From: Ornithodoros turicata
Lineage: Eukaryota > Arthropoda > Arachnida > Ixodida > Argasidae
Length of the DNA stretch: 64,000 bases
Assembly: GCF_037126465.1 (NCBI RefSeq)
Contig: NC_088202.1
Coordinates: forward strand, 26,520,213-26,584,212
Reading direction: 5' to 3'
Positions 23,061 to 35,119 of this stretch are shown piece after piece. The translations under genes and the position numbers were made by a program. Positions within the stretch are counted from its first letter, which is position 1; each line of letters starts with the position of its first letter. A model generated the notes under the pieces. It saw only the letters and a program-made list of their open reading frames with translations. It was not told the origin of the DNA and did no database searches.

Positions 23061-23689
23061 AACACTAGCGAAAAAAGTAAAATGCCGTCAAATTTGGGGC
23101 TTAATATGGTCTGATATAACAATAATATTAATGATGTCCTAAGCTGATATTGTAATATGTATATCTGAAAGTAAGATCACGAGGTTTGAACCCCGTACCT
23201 TGTTCCCCTGTTGCACCCCGAGAGGTCGCGTTTGACAAAATCGCTTCCGAAACGGCACTCGAAATGGACAAGGTTATCAAGTTGTATAGTTTAATATAAA
23301 AGCGATATAATACAGAACGGTATCGTTTGTATATTACTCGGACAACGCAAAGTTGAATATCCTGTCAGCGCTTTGGAGTTCAAAAAAAAATTACCGTCCG
23401 CCTTTCGAACTCCTTGAGAAAGGCAGTAGAGTCTCAGCGCATGCTTATTACGATAATACTAGTCCGTCGAGCGCCTAGGAGGGGGACCCTGTCTGAGTCG
23501 CAACTTTGAAGGCCCTGGATGCATCAGGATTAACACTCACACATCGTGCCGTGGTTAGTATGTGGCTTGGACGCCGTACTGACTAAAAATAGGCGTTGAC
23601 ATTTCCAGAATTTTACTGTCTCTCTCGAAAAATCGTAGTCTAAACATGAGCCCTGTGCCAAAATCGACGGAATCCCCATAGGCGCAATG

Positions 23690-24120
23690 CATTAAAATTC
23701 CGAACGCGAACGAGAATTGTCCTTAAATTTTTCATTATATAATTTGGATCGCCAAATGGGAAAGGGCGCAGACGAGCTAGTATACATGATGAACGAGAAA
23801 ACTGAGTGACACGTAAACAAGCGAAGGCGACACAAACACTTTGCTTAATTGAGAAATGTGACTGCTTTTATTGTTATTTCCGCCCACACGAATATCTATT
23901 CAAAGACAACTACACAACAAGACTCAAAGACGCAACAATTGAAGGGATGCACTGGGACGTTCGCCAACGCAAACATGGCCACTTATACGCGCTTCAAGGG
24001 ATCATCGCCGTAGTTTACTTCATTATTTCAGCACACAGTGCGCATGCGTGGGGCGACATGTGGGCTGCATACTGAGGTATGCTCATCCTGGAACATCCAG
24101 ACTCTCTCGAGATCGTGATG
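23690..24120 (+). repeat. dispersed repeat R450, copy 2
   Basis: Similar in full to the reverse complement of 9060-9525. It ends directly against LINE-derived sequence, so it may be part of the same retroelement or a junction. Confidence 0.5.
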
Positions 24121-24124
24121 AGGT

Positions 24125-24860
24125 TTGATAATGCAGCTTTATTCTGCTCCTCAAATGTTGTGTCCTGTTTGTCAAATTTTTCCCCTGATGAGAGTAACTG
24201 GGTAAAATGCCTTGGCGTAACCATGTCATCCGACCTCCGCTGGAACAATCATATTCATTATATCGGTTGCAAGGCACAGCCTAAGGCCGCTTTCACATTT
24301 CCGTGTTTTTCGTCCGTCGTTTGTTTCAAAAATAGAACCTAAGGACAATCGAACCTTGTAGGTTCGAATAGGTCTGCTTGGCCTCCGTGACAAACACGGA
24401 GGCGAAAAAAAAAATGCCAGTGTGAAATGGACCTAAAGCTGTGGTCGCCCCGGCGGTGCCTACGTTTAGCAAATTCGCAAATTTTACCGTAAAGTTAACC
24501 GCCTATAAAACACTTATTTGTCCGATTTTAGAACACGCGGACGTAGTTTCGGACCCTAACACACCCAATGAGATTGAATCCACATCCAGGAGATTGAATC
24601 TCTCCATAAGCGTGCTCTCCGTTTTATTTTCAACCAATGTAATCCTCGAAAGTCGGTCATGTCATTGCACTCATCCAGAAACAGAGAACCCTTGTCTGCA
24701 AGCAGAAAAAGTCACCATCTTAAATTTATCTACCTTCTCAATTAACAATAGGTTATCACTACCTCCAGACCTCTATATAACCTTTACGCAAACGCAGGTT
24801 ACAAGACACATCCATAATAAATCCCTTATGAACTTTGGCGCTACCTGCAACTGTTTCTTT
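24125..24860 (+). pseudogene. CR1/L2-like LINE, 3' part of ORF2, decayed
   Basis: KCLGVTMSSDLRWNNHI (near 24210) is the thumb motif of non-LTR retrotransposons. After an inserted MITE, AYKTLICPILEHADVVSDP (near 24500) continues it. Both have counterparts in the LINE at 48 kb (YKYLGVHLASNLSWGNHI; LIRPKLEYACSIWDPH). Later frames degrade. It is a truncated dead copy. Confidence 0.65.
24285..24431. mobile_element. 147-bp MITE inside the LINE fossil
   Basis: The ends are inverted repeats (GGCCGCTTTCACAT; reversed right end TCCATTTCACACT), with further pairing of CACGGAGGCG to the left arm. The direct repeat CCTAA lies at 24280-24284 and 24432-24436. It interrupts the LINE frame. Confidence 0.55.
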
Positions 24861-25764
24861 TAGTTGTTCTTCCCACGCACGGTACGTGAATGGAGTGGCC
24901 GCAATCATGATACCCTATAATGTGTTACAGTGCCCTCATTCCTATATAAAATCTACGCAACGTATTGTAGTTGAATGTTTCTTTGATGCCTTCCCTGTTT
25001 GGACTGCCAACACAGTCTGTAGTATAAATAGATGTACTAAATATATTACGGCTTTGTGAAAAAGCACACGGGATGCCTCTTCTTTATATGTCTCCCCGTC
25101 GTACTAGTCAGCAAATTCTACGGATCTTGTTGCATACAAACTTCCTGTTGAAATCTCATCGGTACGCTCATATATCTTCCAAGGTACCGTGGCTACTCTG
25201 GCTGAAGCTGCACCAGAGCCTCTGCCGGAACCAGAAGGGGGTGCCTTGCCCATACGTGAGTATCGTAATTCTTTTAAAACATCTACACAAAATGGATTAA
25301 TACAGAAATGACACCGGCAAGACGCTAACCGCGCACGATCTTCACTGGTGTTCTTCCAATGCGCTAGGTATTCTGCAGCTGAAGAAATTCCGGTAGCTAC
25401 AATTTTGTCGTCCATTCCCCGGAACCAAAAAACCGCATGTATTATGCAGGGTTGGTTTCTTGAAACGCTAACGGAAACCCTAACTACACGTATTCTGCCG
25501 CAAACAAAAAAACAGAAACCCAGACAAAATATTTCTTTTTTTACTCTCTATTACGAGACACCCAAACGCGCATGAAATTCAAGGGTAGTGACAATAAGCG
25601 AAACTATGCTGAGCCAGAAAGACTGGTGTGTTTACCGGGCTATTCAATGTGTGGGGAGCGCGTGGTCACGGCCGTGGCACCAAGCCTCGTGCGTTTGTTT
25701 ACACGGGTGCGCTTTCTATTTCAGCACTCCCTGCGGCACGGTTTGTGTGCTCTTGTGGGGCACA
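24861..25764. other. no recognisable gene
   Basis: A 103-codon minus-strand ORF (25415-25107) has HWKNTSEDRARLASCRCHFC near its start, which looks somewhat protein-like, but I know no family for it and it has no promoter or splice support. Confidence 0.25.
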
Positions 25765-25766
25765 TA

Positions 25767-26638
25767 CAGGGTGTCCCAGAAAACGTGTCATTGAATTCTA
25801 GATACTCCACCCACCTAGAATCATGCGGTCAACGGCATTTGTTCTTATGAGGTTTTTGCCCCCTCCTAATGTGAATGTCATGTACTCCAAGTTTAATTAT
25901 GTAAATATTTGCGAACTGAACTCAGAAATTTGCCAAGTAAAGGTCACTTTTTTACCCCACCAATATCAAGAGCGTGCCGAATTGACTCAAATTCATGATA
26001 ATTGACAGTGATATTCACGAGCTATCCCATAGGAAAAAATACCGAATATCATGCTTTTCGGAACACCAGACCATTGCGCGCGATCACTTTTTGAGCGCAA
26101 TCGCTGTCAGTCTGACGAAAGGAGGTTCCGAAGCCAGCCCACAGAGTGATAGTAGAAAAAGTAACAGTTCCTAAAATTGGGAGAGGGAAAGTATTATCCA
26201 AGCGAAAGTCGGACGTGATAAGCCGTGCCTGTTTTATCTCTTTCTGCGATGTCGGGGTCGGCTGGGTTTCCAACCTCCTTTCGTCGGACTGACAAAGATT
26301 GCGCTGAAAAGTTCATAGTGTGCTATTCTGTGCGACCTCCGTAGAGCATGATGTTCGGCTATTTTTGCCGATGGGATAGCTCCTGAATATCCCTGTCAAT
26401 TATCATTAATTTGACTAAATTAGACACGCTCTTCACATTGATGGGACAAAAAAGTGACCTTTACTAGGCAAATTTCCGACTTCAGCTCGCAAAAATTTAC
26501 ATAATTAAACTTACGTTACACGACATTCGCATGAGGAGGTGGCAAAAACCCAGTAAGAACAAATGCCACTGACCGCATGACTCTAGGTGGTGAAGTTTTT
26601 TTATTATAATTCAATGACACGTTTTCTGGGACACCCTG
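25767..26638. mobile_element. 872-bp palindromic mariner-type MITE
   Basis: Ends CAGGGTGTCCCAGAAAACG and its reverse complement, with arms of at least 200 bases (GTGTCATTGAATT, ATGCGGTCAACGGCATTTG, CCTCCTAATGTGAATGTC and their inverses). TA flanks both sides (25765-25766, 26639-26640). The interior has a minus-strand ORF (METQPTPTSQKEIKQA) that also occurs in the copy at 58 kb; no transposase motif is seen. Inner hairpins include CCCATAGGAAAAAATA. Confidence 0.8.
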
Positions 26639-26640
26639 TA

Positions 26641-27857
26641 GATGCTCTTCTGTCTCCAGTCACGTCCATGGTCATGTGGCTGTCAAATGCATTGGCTGCT
26701 CGGTATTGGCAAAGAAAACCGTCTTCGTGGATGGTACGATATCTGGTTGATATTGTGACGAGTCGCGAGTTCGCGTGCGGTAGGGCGTGGGGCCCTCATA
26801 CACTCAAAGACAGGTGGCGGATAAAGGGCGAAGAAAAGGCGCATATTTTGCTGCTGTTGTTAATTGTCTGCCAGCTTTATCGGCCACACCACCAAAACAT
26901 TTGTGGCTCAATGAAGCAGGCAAAACGTCTTTATTCGGCGAGCGCAAATGAACCAACTGACGGAGAAACAGCCGTCGGCACGTATGGAAGCTCACGCTCG
27001 TGATGCGCGCCGTGATGATGCCGATGACATCGTTCTCGTCAGGCTACCTCTACACGTTAACAACGAAAAAAGAATGCAATAATAATAAAAAGAAAACAAA
27101 CTCCCAGCACGTGTTCACTGAAAGAAAAGTTTATGTACGGCTTTGTTTTGTTTGTTGAGTACCTTGCGAAACGGTGTGCGGATAGAAGCATGGCGGCTAG
27201 CAATGTTCCCAAGTCCGCAGCTGTGTCATTGCTGCAGGCTTGGACGAAGGAAAACGAAGGAGGGAGCACGACCGTTGCATCACAGAAGTGTAGTGGAAGT
27301 GATGACATATAGTACGCGTCATGAGGACGTCATATCGATCAGGTGACTGGAGGCAGCCAATCTGCGGTGAGACTTCGCCACAACTGGGACAAACAAACTG
27401 GGGCAGCTGCCGGCGTGGATGGCGTTTTCTGGCGCCCGGCGAGATGCTAGCAATAAGAGAGAGAAACGAGATACTAGCAGTTAAGATTACTAAACCGACG
27501 AACAAGTGATACAGTGAATTTCGTAGCATTGTCGCTGCACGTTGCGAACTTTCTGGGGAACAATTATGCTGAAAATTTGACTGGAGAAAGCAATCACGAG
27601 CTGCGCATGTTCTTGTTAGCGTTATCTATTCAGTGCCGCTTAATTTGGCTCCATAACGTAGTAAGTTTTCATTGTCTGTACCACAGTACTGACAGTACCC
27701 TGCTGGATGCAACCGGGAAAGTACAGAACACACGGGTAGGTTATGCTGCATGTCGTCGCTGTACGCAAGTAGCTGAGAAAACTCAGTGTTTCTACTTGTG
27801 CTATCCATGAATATAACCGCCCTTATCTTGATACAATTTCTTTGTCTCCTGTGTTTA
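26641..27857. other. no recognisable gene
   Basis: Contains a short ORF at 27190 (ATGGCGGCTAGCAATG) with a reasonable start context but only about 40 codons, and no known domain. Confidence 0.25.
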
Positions 27858-27882
27858 ATATATATATATATATATATATATA
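27858..27882. repeat. (TA)n microsatellite
   Basis: About 12 TA units, about 85 bases before a hammerhead ribozyme motif. Confidence 0.9.
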
Positions 27883-27967
27883 AGTTCAAAAAAAGACGCG
27901 GAAACAGATTTTAGGGAAGTTACAAACACTAGTTTATTACATAGGGAGACGTTAAAAAGGGCAAGGG

Positions 27968-28004
27968 GTCGACGTTTCGACAGTGGCACTGTCTTCGTCA
28001 GGAC
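27968..28004 (-). ncRNA. hammerhead ribozyme motif (minimal, Penelope-type)
   Basis: On the minus strand: GTC, then CTGACGA, an extra A, stem II GACAGT / ACTGTC with a GCC loop, then GAAAC, GTC and GAC. Stem I has only 3 pairs and stem III only A-U and C-G with no loop, so a monomer would be weak; dimeric action is the known solution in Penelope-like elements. It lies between a (TA)n tract and A-rich DNA with no reverse transcriptase nearby. Confidence 0.6.
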
Positions 28005-28110
28005 AAAAAAAAAAGTAAAAACTTAAACAAACTTTTAAAAAAGTAAAAAAAAAGTGTAAAACCTCGTGACCGTTTGATAATCCTTTTACCTCACCCGATA
28101 TATATATATA

Positions 28111-28688
28111 CAGGGTGTGTGCAGAAAAACATGACCCGCATTTAGGCACATAGCTTGTTGCCTACCTAACTAACGAACTTCCGGTGGCGCACGATGGCGC
28201 ATTTATGCGTGCGAAATCTGCAGAAAAATTGTGGAAGCCATACTCAGCTTAAAAAATAAACGGAACAACGAAAACGTCGGCTTCCGTGCATCAGAATAGG
28301 GCAACATGGTGGACAACAGGGTGTATGTGAAAGGGCAACACGGTTGACGTAGGAGAGTTGTGTTCAAGTACCGCTAGGGGAGCTATCGGTGCATAAATCG
28401 AAACGATGTCCCACATGGATGCTCATCGGCAGTACCCCTAGCGGTGCCTGCACATAACTCTCCTGAGACCGAAATGCACTACCATGCACTGTCATGACCG
28501 CCCTATTCTAATGCATGGAGGCCCATGTTTTCGCGCTCTGTTTATTTTTTTACACTGAGTATGCCTTCCAGGATTTTTTTGTAGCTTTCGCACGCATAAA
28601 TACGCCGTCGTGCGCCACCGGAAGTTCCTCGGCTAAGTAGACAACGAGTTACATGTAAAAATGCGGGTCATGTTTTTCTGCACACACC

Positions 28689-28691
<3 letters not shown>
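28111..28691. mobile_element. 581-bp palindromic mariner-type MITE in a (TA)n tract
   Basis: Ends CAGGGTGTGTGCAGAAAAAC and its exact reverse complement, with pairing continuing over ATGACCCGCATTT, GGCGCACGA.GGCG and AGTACCGCTAGGGG. (TA)n lies on both sides, so it inserted in a TA microsatellite or recruited one. No transposase. Confidence 0.8.

Positions 28692-28718
<27 letters not shown>
28692..28718. repeat. (TA)n microsatellite
   Basis: TA run between the MITE at 28111-28691 and the hammerhead repeat starting at 28719. Confidence 0.85.
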
Positions 28719-28719
<1 letters not shown>

Positions 28720-28741
28720 CTCATGGAACGATGCGACAGCA

Positions 28742-28786
28742 CCAGGGGACACGTGTTTCGCCGTGTTTGCGGCTCGTCAGCCCTGG
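28742..28786 (-). ncRNA. hammerhead ribozyme, type I, complete
   Basis: Minus strand: CCAGGG (stem I), CTGACGA core, stem II GCCG / CGGC with a CAAACA loop, GAAA core, stem III A-C-A / U-G-U closed by two bases, cleavage triplet GTC, then CCCTGG (stem I return, six perfect pairs). All core positions are present. This is the best-formed hammerhead of the window by core geometry. Confidence 0.75.
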
Positions 28787-29100
28787 GTAGCTGCGCATCG
28801 TCCGGGATTGGCAAACCAGGGATCACTCAGCGAGCGATATACACCTGGGAGGGTGACTGAGCACTCCTCAATGCCACCGTGCAAGCCAGTGAATTATAAA
28901 GAGGGGAAAAAAGCCATTAAAGAAATAAGTAAATGACGCTAGACGTGTTTGAAATTCAAACTTACAGATTAAGATGGCTTCTATGGCTGCACGTGGAGAA
29001 ACAGATACTCATGGAACGATGCGACAGCAATAGGTTACATGTGTAATAATAATGTAGTAGTAGTAGTAGTAATAATGTAGTAGTAGTAATAATGTAGTAA

Positions 29101-29126
29101 TACACGTGTTTCGCCGTGTTTGCGGC
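29101..29126 (-). ncRNA. degraded second hammerhead copy
   Basis: TACACGTGTTTCGCCGTG and TTTGCGGC match the first copy, but the CTGACGA core is replaced by a poly-T/poly-A junction and stem I is split by trinucleotide repeats. It cannot form a full ribozyme. Confidence 0.55.
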
Positions 29127-29207
29127 TTTTTTTGCAAAAAAAAAAAAGCAGAAATAGCGCTTATTTATCCGCCACTGGGTTTAGAGTAGTCGGCATTTTT
29201 CGAAATA

Positions 29208-29290
29208 CAGTCAACCCTCGATTTATGAACACCCTCGGTTCCCCGAAAAGTCGTTCATAAATCGAAAGATTCATAAATCGAAAATTCCGT
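29208..29290. repeat. Tigger/pogo-like terminal repeat, left
   Basis: TA then CAGTCAACCCTCGATTTATG and repeats of TTCATAAATCGAAA. The inverse end occurs at 39898-39939. Such ends are typical of Tc1/mariner-superfamily pogo elements, which duplicate TA. Confidence 0.5.
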
Positions 29291-32200
29291 TAAGTGAGTA
29301 CTATCGAACAAACGGAACAGTATTTCCGAGTTGGGATTGTGTTTATAATGGCATATATTGTGTAATTTTGCTTCCGACCATGCGTTCTGCTGTATCAATC
29401 TCACAAAGCACAGATGTTAGCGCATTCATATTCTGTTTATTATGCAATATTAATTTTGCTTAGGACCATGCCTTCCGCTTTGTCAATCTTGGAAAGAAGA
29501 GATGTCAGCACATTCGCACTCAACTGGTCTCGGATTTCCTCTGGGGTTTTTAAGAGGCCATACCAGTCGGGGAGCAACTCCGATTCACGATTTTCCCGAT
29601 TCTAGATGGCGCCACGCTCACCGTCCTTATCACGCCGTTCGCCTCCGACTCCCGAAATAATCCCCATTGTGCATGGTTGACCTGGCGAGTTTAAAGGTCA
29701 GCTCCGGAGGAAACTCACTGCCACGGATTACAACAAAAACTCGCAGGCACAAAGGTTGATGCCTACTGAATGTACTTCCAAAATAGTTTCGGCGAATACC
29801 CTGTATTTACTGCGAAATCTGTTTTTTTGGTTTACCGTCCGATCGTCCGCTTGAACAGCTGACGTCACGCTCAGCTTTCGCTTTGGCTCCTCTTGGCTTG
29901 TTTGCTGGCTCGCAGTTTCGCAATCGCCAGCAATCACAACTCGTCAGGCTGAAAGCGAAATCGAGAGTCGTGTACGTGTGGGCACCTTTCTCCGCGTCTT
30001 AATTTGATTATCTTTTTACTCCGGCTAGTCAGTACACACAACCTTATCTAAGTTGTCACTTTGTGAGAGATGCAGCGTGAGTGAATTGTGAGAATGCCGT
30101 GCTTCTCGCAGTACGCGCAGGTACGCTACTAAGAAAGATGTTTCGTGCCAGGTTCCCAGTTGATATTGTGCGTGATTGAGTGGTACGAAACCAGTAGTTG
30201 AGTGCTCTGAACTTATCAAGGCAACTGCCGTGTGTGCACGAAGCATTTTGCATCAGAATGTTACGAGGTCGTTCACTTGACGGCCGATTTGGACTGTAAA
30301 AGTCGCTGGAAAGGGATGCGGCACCTGCCTCGTTCGACGACAACAAAGAGGAGAGGATAGCAACAAAGGACCAAAGTTGCGGGTAAGTGTCCGCACGAAC
30401 TTGCACTATGGCTTGCACACAATGTAAACATGTGAACGACAAATATGGGACTGCTAAACCCTATAATCCGCGGTTGTATGTAAAACTACGCAGTTTCTCA
30501 GAGAAGCTGGTTGAGAAATTACATGAGTTTGGAGAAGTCTGAGCTTGGGCACAGGGAAGACAAAACAGTCACAGCAGCTGAAATCAGCAACAACTTAGGA
30601 GTTCCTGTTTTGAGACACTCTGTGTCTGTCTGGACTTCTGTGTGATCACATTCAGCCTTTTCCCAACCATGGAACCACACCATATCCTGCATACATGGTA
30701 GCATATTGTTGTTCCTCTTTAAAAGCCGGACTGTGTCTGTGAGTGCCGTGTGTTCAAGTTGTAATGTAAAGTTATTACGTGCCAGAAATTCCATTCTGTC
30801 CTTCTATACTAATGAAGTTGACTCCAGCAACTGAGTACCTTGACCAGTAAGGGATGACGATCAGCATGCTCGTCACAGTTTATCAGAAATAGGTGAAGTC
30901 ATGAGAAAGGCTCATCTACCTGTGAATCATCGTTTTGACACATGGCACATTGCAAGAGGGCCACATTTGCTTTGTAGCACACAGTCATAACACATATGTA
31001 TGCTGTCCATTGGTTGACAACATATTTCCTATTAGAAGGGGTATAGCTGGGGGCAAGCTATGCTGTCAACATTGTTGATCACATTTTGTAGCTCTTAAAT
31101 ATGTAGATGCTTTTTTGCACTTTTCCTAACAATATTAGCCTTAACAGGTATCATTATAATTTCTGCTTCTCCTTTCTCAGGCCCCAGGAAAGAGGTACAT
31201 ACAGCAGCACTGGTGAAGCAACGTCTGGTGCTACAATAATGGTGACACAGTATCGTGAACATGGACATGTGTGCACACATGGACAAGCAATGATAATGGC
31301 AACCTGTTTCCGGTAAAATGGCTCATGATACTCTGGCATGTCATGGATATTTGGATCATAACGTTGCTTCACATATTCATGAGCATCAAAGTCACCATGC
31401 AAGATGTGCACATCAAGACATTGGGAAGCTGCTTTGGCCCCACGAAGGTGATTTACAGTATTTCAAGCTAGCAGCGATTACTAAGCAACTGTCCTGCATT
31501 CCTCACTTACAGGAACTGGAACATTCGAAGTGTTGTAGGGGATCCGGGATAGTGGGTGTACTTCCCCTTCTGAAGGACATCCCGCCATTGTGTGCACTAA
31601 AAGTTTCCTTGTCTCAGTGCTGTTACTCGGTCATGTATCAAAGTATGTCATGGTAAGTAGGTCATGTATCACTTCCACCTTATATGTGTGCCACATATTG
31701 TATCTACACAAAAGGAATGTGTGTGAGAAAACTACTGAAACAGAGAATTGCATTGCTTCTTTACTGCACAAGCCTGTTCTGTCTGTTTTAGGAATTCTAA
31801 TAATGCTAATTTTCATGTCAGGTTATGTCCAGGGGCTTTCTGGTGCTCTGCTCGATCTCTGTGGACGATAGCTGTTCATAAGCCCCCGAACAGAAGGAAG
31901 AGACTACACAAGGGGGGCTCACCGCAAGAGTTACAGTGAATGAGTAAACGCTAACAACTCTGCAAGGCATTAAATGCAAGTCGACAGCAGAAGGGCTTCG
32001 GCGAAGATGTACAAACAGTCGCATACCTAGGATTTTTAGTTTTTGGCATTTCATTCGCCATTAATCGGTGGCTTCTGTAGAAGCGTAGGGGATGGGGAAA
32101 CAAACACAAGATTTTGGAGCACACAGTAAATGGTACTCCATGTTCCTTAGCCATTTTTACTACATGAAGTGCCAGGGAAAAATCAAAGGGGTTGGGACGC

Positions 32201-35119
32201 TTTCATAGACGTGGTTTGTTACATCATGGGTGCATCATGCATTGCGCTCCATAATGGTGATCAATCTGTTTTTTTTTTGTTTTTTTCATGTGTCATACTT
32301 CGTGAGATAAAAGCTCTCGAACAGATGCCTGACTAACGCACGAATGTCAAGGACCTCAGAAATACAGCCAATTCCACTGATAGCCCTGAGGTCTGTGACG
32401 TCAGAGCTGCTTGAGTTTTGCTATTCAAGGTGCCCATTTTCTACGCTCTATTCCAACCTTGGTTTGTAAAATACACATTGGTACGAAGAAGCTTTTATGT
32501 TCATGTGGGATGGTGGTGTTGCAACCCCTTTCACTGGTTTGTGGGGAATGACTTGATTCTGCACCTAAGACTTACCACAGAACACCTGAACTGACACCTG
32601 TGTTCTGTCCATCTTGCAGTGTGCTTGTTTACCTGTTGCGAGGGATTATGGGGGGAGTCAGATAGTTTTATGATCTCTGTGTATTCAATAAAATTATGGT
32701 CTATTCAGTGTTACGTGTAAAATTACAGTATCTGTGGAATGTGTGGAGATGTGCATTGATTCAAGAAGTAAATCAGCTCCTGAAACCAGCATGCAGATCC
32801 AGATGTAATACTGGTGTCTTTCACATATGGAAGCAACTCATCTTCATTTCTTTTCTGTTTTTTTTTCTTTCTTTTTTTGTGGTTGATTAATGTGATGGCT
32901 CATGGCTGCACTGCACTAGTAAACCAGCCGAAATAAGGTGCAAGATATCCCTGATAATTACACTTGCATGGTGTCCTTGTACTGTGCAGTGTATTTTTGT
33001 ATTCGTTTATTTTTTCCTTCATTTCTTTTTCTGTTCAGCTCTCATAAGCCACGTATGCGCTCATGTAAGTATCTTGTTCTTGTACCTGGTGCTTGCTCTC
33101 TCGACAGTGTAAAATTTCGGCAAATACGTTCATCGCGAATCTACACTAAGGTTGTCATTCAAGCCTAATTCTTACGTACGTAGTACCTGCAGTATGTATA
33201 CGATAACATGGCGTTGCCAAACACAACTCGTTCACCCGGTTATAATGCCAAGAAATGCGATTACTGCTCCTGTAACGTCAAACGCCAGGTATTCGAGAGT
33301 GATAAAGATACGCGCAAGTGATGCAGCAGTGGTGAGCCGTAACTATAAGAGAGTGAAATCTTCAATTAAGCGATGAATTGACTTACTTTATCAAAGACAC
33401 CTAGAATGCGAATAAAAATATCTTTCGTATGTAGGCGTAGCACAGTTCCGTTGACAATATACGTGACGTTCATTGCGTTCTTAGCCAGTCTGCCGATGGC
33501 CGGAACGCGACAGCATAGTTGCACGAATCCTAACTGCACAAGTGGTATCAACAGCGTGTTTTAGCATTGGCAGATCATCCCAAATATTAAAAAACCGATG
33601 CGATCAAGAAGCCTACGTCGATCGAGCAGACGCTCCCTGCCACCATCGCCTGTTTACATTCCCGTATGCTCCGTAGAGAGGGAGGGAAGTCTTGAAGAAC
33701 ACTGATATCACTTACGTCGGCGATATAGACCGCGTGAACAGCTGCCGTCATAAAAATGGCGGCCCCCATGTCTGTTTCGAAATGGTTAATTTACGATTAT
33801 TTAAAATATGGGGCTGTTTTGTGGAAATGAAGGGTGCTTTCAGACACAGTTCGATATGGGCTTCCAGAATATTGTTACAGTTTCAAGAAGTCAAGGTATC
33901 TCCGGAGCTGACCTTTAAGGCGGTCCGCGCCTTCTGCGCTGTTTATCGAGAGGTAAAGTGTCGGACTTCGCCAGGAAAGGTCCGCAGTTCGATTCGAGAC
34001 ATTCACGTCCTTTTGCTTGTCTCCTATTGCTATATGAGTACTTTATTTTTATTTTGTTGTTATATATTTATGCTACAATTATTGTTTTCACAAGTCACTG
34101 GCGCCTGTACTGACTGATTATGGAATTTTTAGTTGCTCTTCGTGTTGTTTTACTAGTGCGTACTTACTGTATGCCGACGTACAAGTGTGATCGGATAGTA
34201 CGGATGCCGGTATCTCGGAGGCTCTCAACTGGAACTAGTAGCGGCTGTAAATTAGGCTAGAAACATTGCCTACACACAGCGCTTACAATGCGAGTCTGGA
34301 AAATCTAGTGCTCGAAATGGTATTCCTTTCTTTTTCTTTTTTCTGCACTCGATTACATGCAATTTTTCCTTTATGATAACTCTATTATTCGTGCTAAAAT
34401 GACATTTTGATATGTATATTTCTGGTAAGGGAGCATTATAAAATATCTGAATTCATTTACAAGGCGGTGGTGCAAAAGACTTTTCAAAATTTCCGCCGTA
34501 GAACAGACTTCTTATTATTACCCGGAAACTCCAGTAACATATTTGAAAGGCTCAAAGGCTGAAAACCAAAGAAGATATGGAAAGGTCGAGCGGCAAGGCC
34601 TCGCAGCGGGAGTCGCGATATTCCCAACACAGTCTTTTCTTTTCTTTTTTTCTTTTCCTGGACGCCAAGAGGAACGATTCCACAAAAAATAGAAGGACAC
34701 CGAGTAGAAAAATAATAACAATGGTCACCTGACAACATAACAGGTGCTTGTTTGAGTGTTGCAAAAAAGTGCAGTTCGGCCTCCTTACTATGTGGGACAG
34801 GATAATAAATGCCTTCTCTTCTTTTTTTAGAAGAACTTTTGAAGCGTAAATGTTTACTCCAGATTTTGTTGTGTTGGATGCTGAGGTCTCAGTTAATTCA
34901 ATCCAAACTTGAAAACGTGAAATTCGGTCGTGGAAAAGCTGAACAACTGGACACCATGTGAGCCAAATTTATGCGTATTTTAGGAAAATCACTATTCTTG
35001 AAGGGCAACGGAGATGCAATTACAAAATTGGGGTTTCCAGAGATGAATATGAGCGCTATAGTTGCCAAATGAAGGAATGATCACGGAGAAGTCGTTTCAT
35101 ATATGATCCAAGCTCGGCC
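29291..35119. other. 5.8 kb without recognisable genes
   Basis: Many short ORFs on both strands and T-rich tracts near 32270 and 32860. A plus-strand ORF at 30411 begins MACTQCKHVNDKYGTAK and looks protein-like for 44 codons, and the minus strand has YVKQRYDPNIHDMPEYHEPF near 31370. Neither is assignable. At about 33960-33995 a GGTCCGCAGTTCGATTCGAG block resembles a Pol III B box and may be a SINE head. Confidence 0.3.

Larger units (their letters stand above)
28719..29137 (-). mobile_element. 288-bp hammerhead-bearing tandem repeat (retrozyme-like), 1.4 units
   Basis: ACTCATGGAACGATGCGACAG occurs at 28719 and 29007, 288 bases apart, followed in both by a hammerhead-type segment. The second unit is cut off within the ribozyme and carries (GTA/TAA)n expansions at 29039-29100 inside the stem I/III region. 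The unit has no protein-coding capacity. A (TA)n tract abuts its start. Confidence 0.6.

Noticed and set aside
26049..26273. METQPTP.. ORF as a real MITE-encoded protein
   Set aside because: The copy at 58432 diverges in frame after about 35 residues; no domain, so probably not translated.
29890..29955. CTGACGA and GAAAC on minus near 29946-29905, hammerhead-like
   Set aside because: The intervening 21 bases do not form a stem II and stem I is absent; chance occurrence.
33890..34000. tRNA gene suggested by GGTCCGCAGTTCGATTCGAG
   Set aside because: No cloverleaf can be drawn around the B-box-like block; at best a SINE head.
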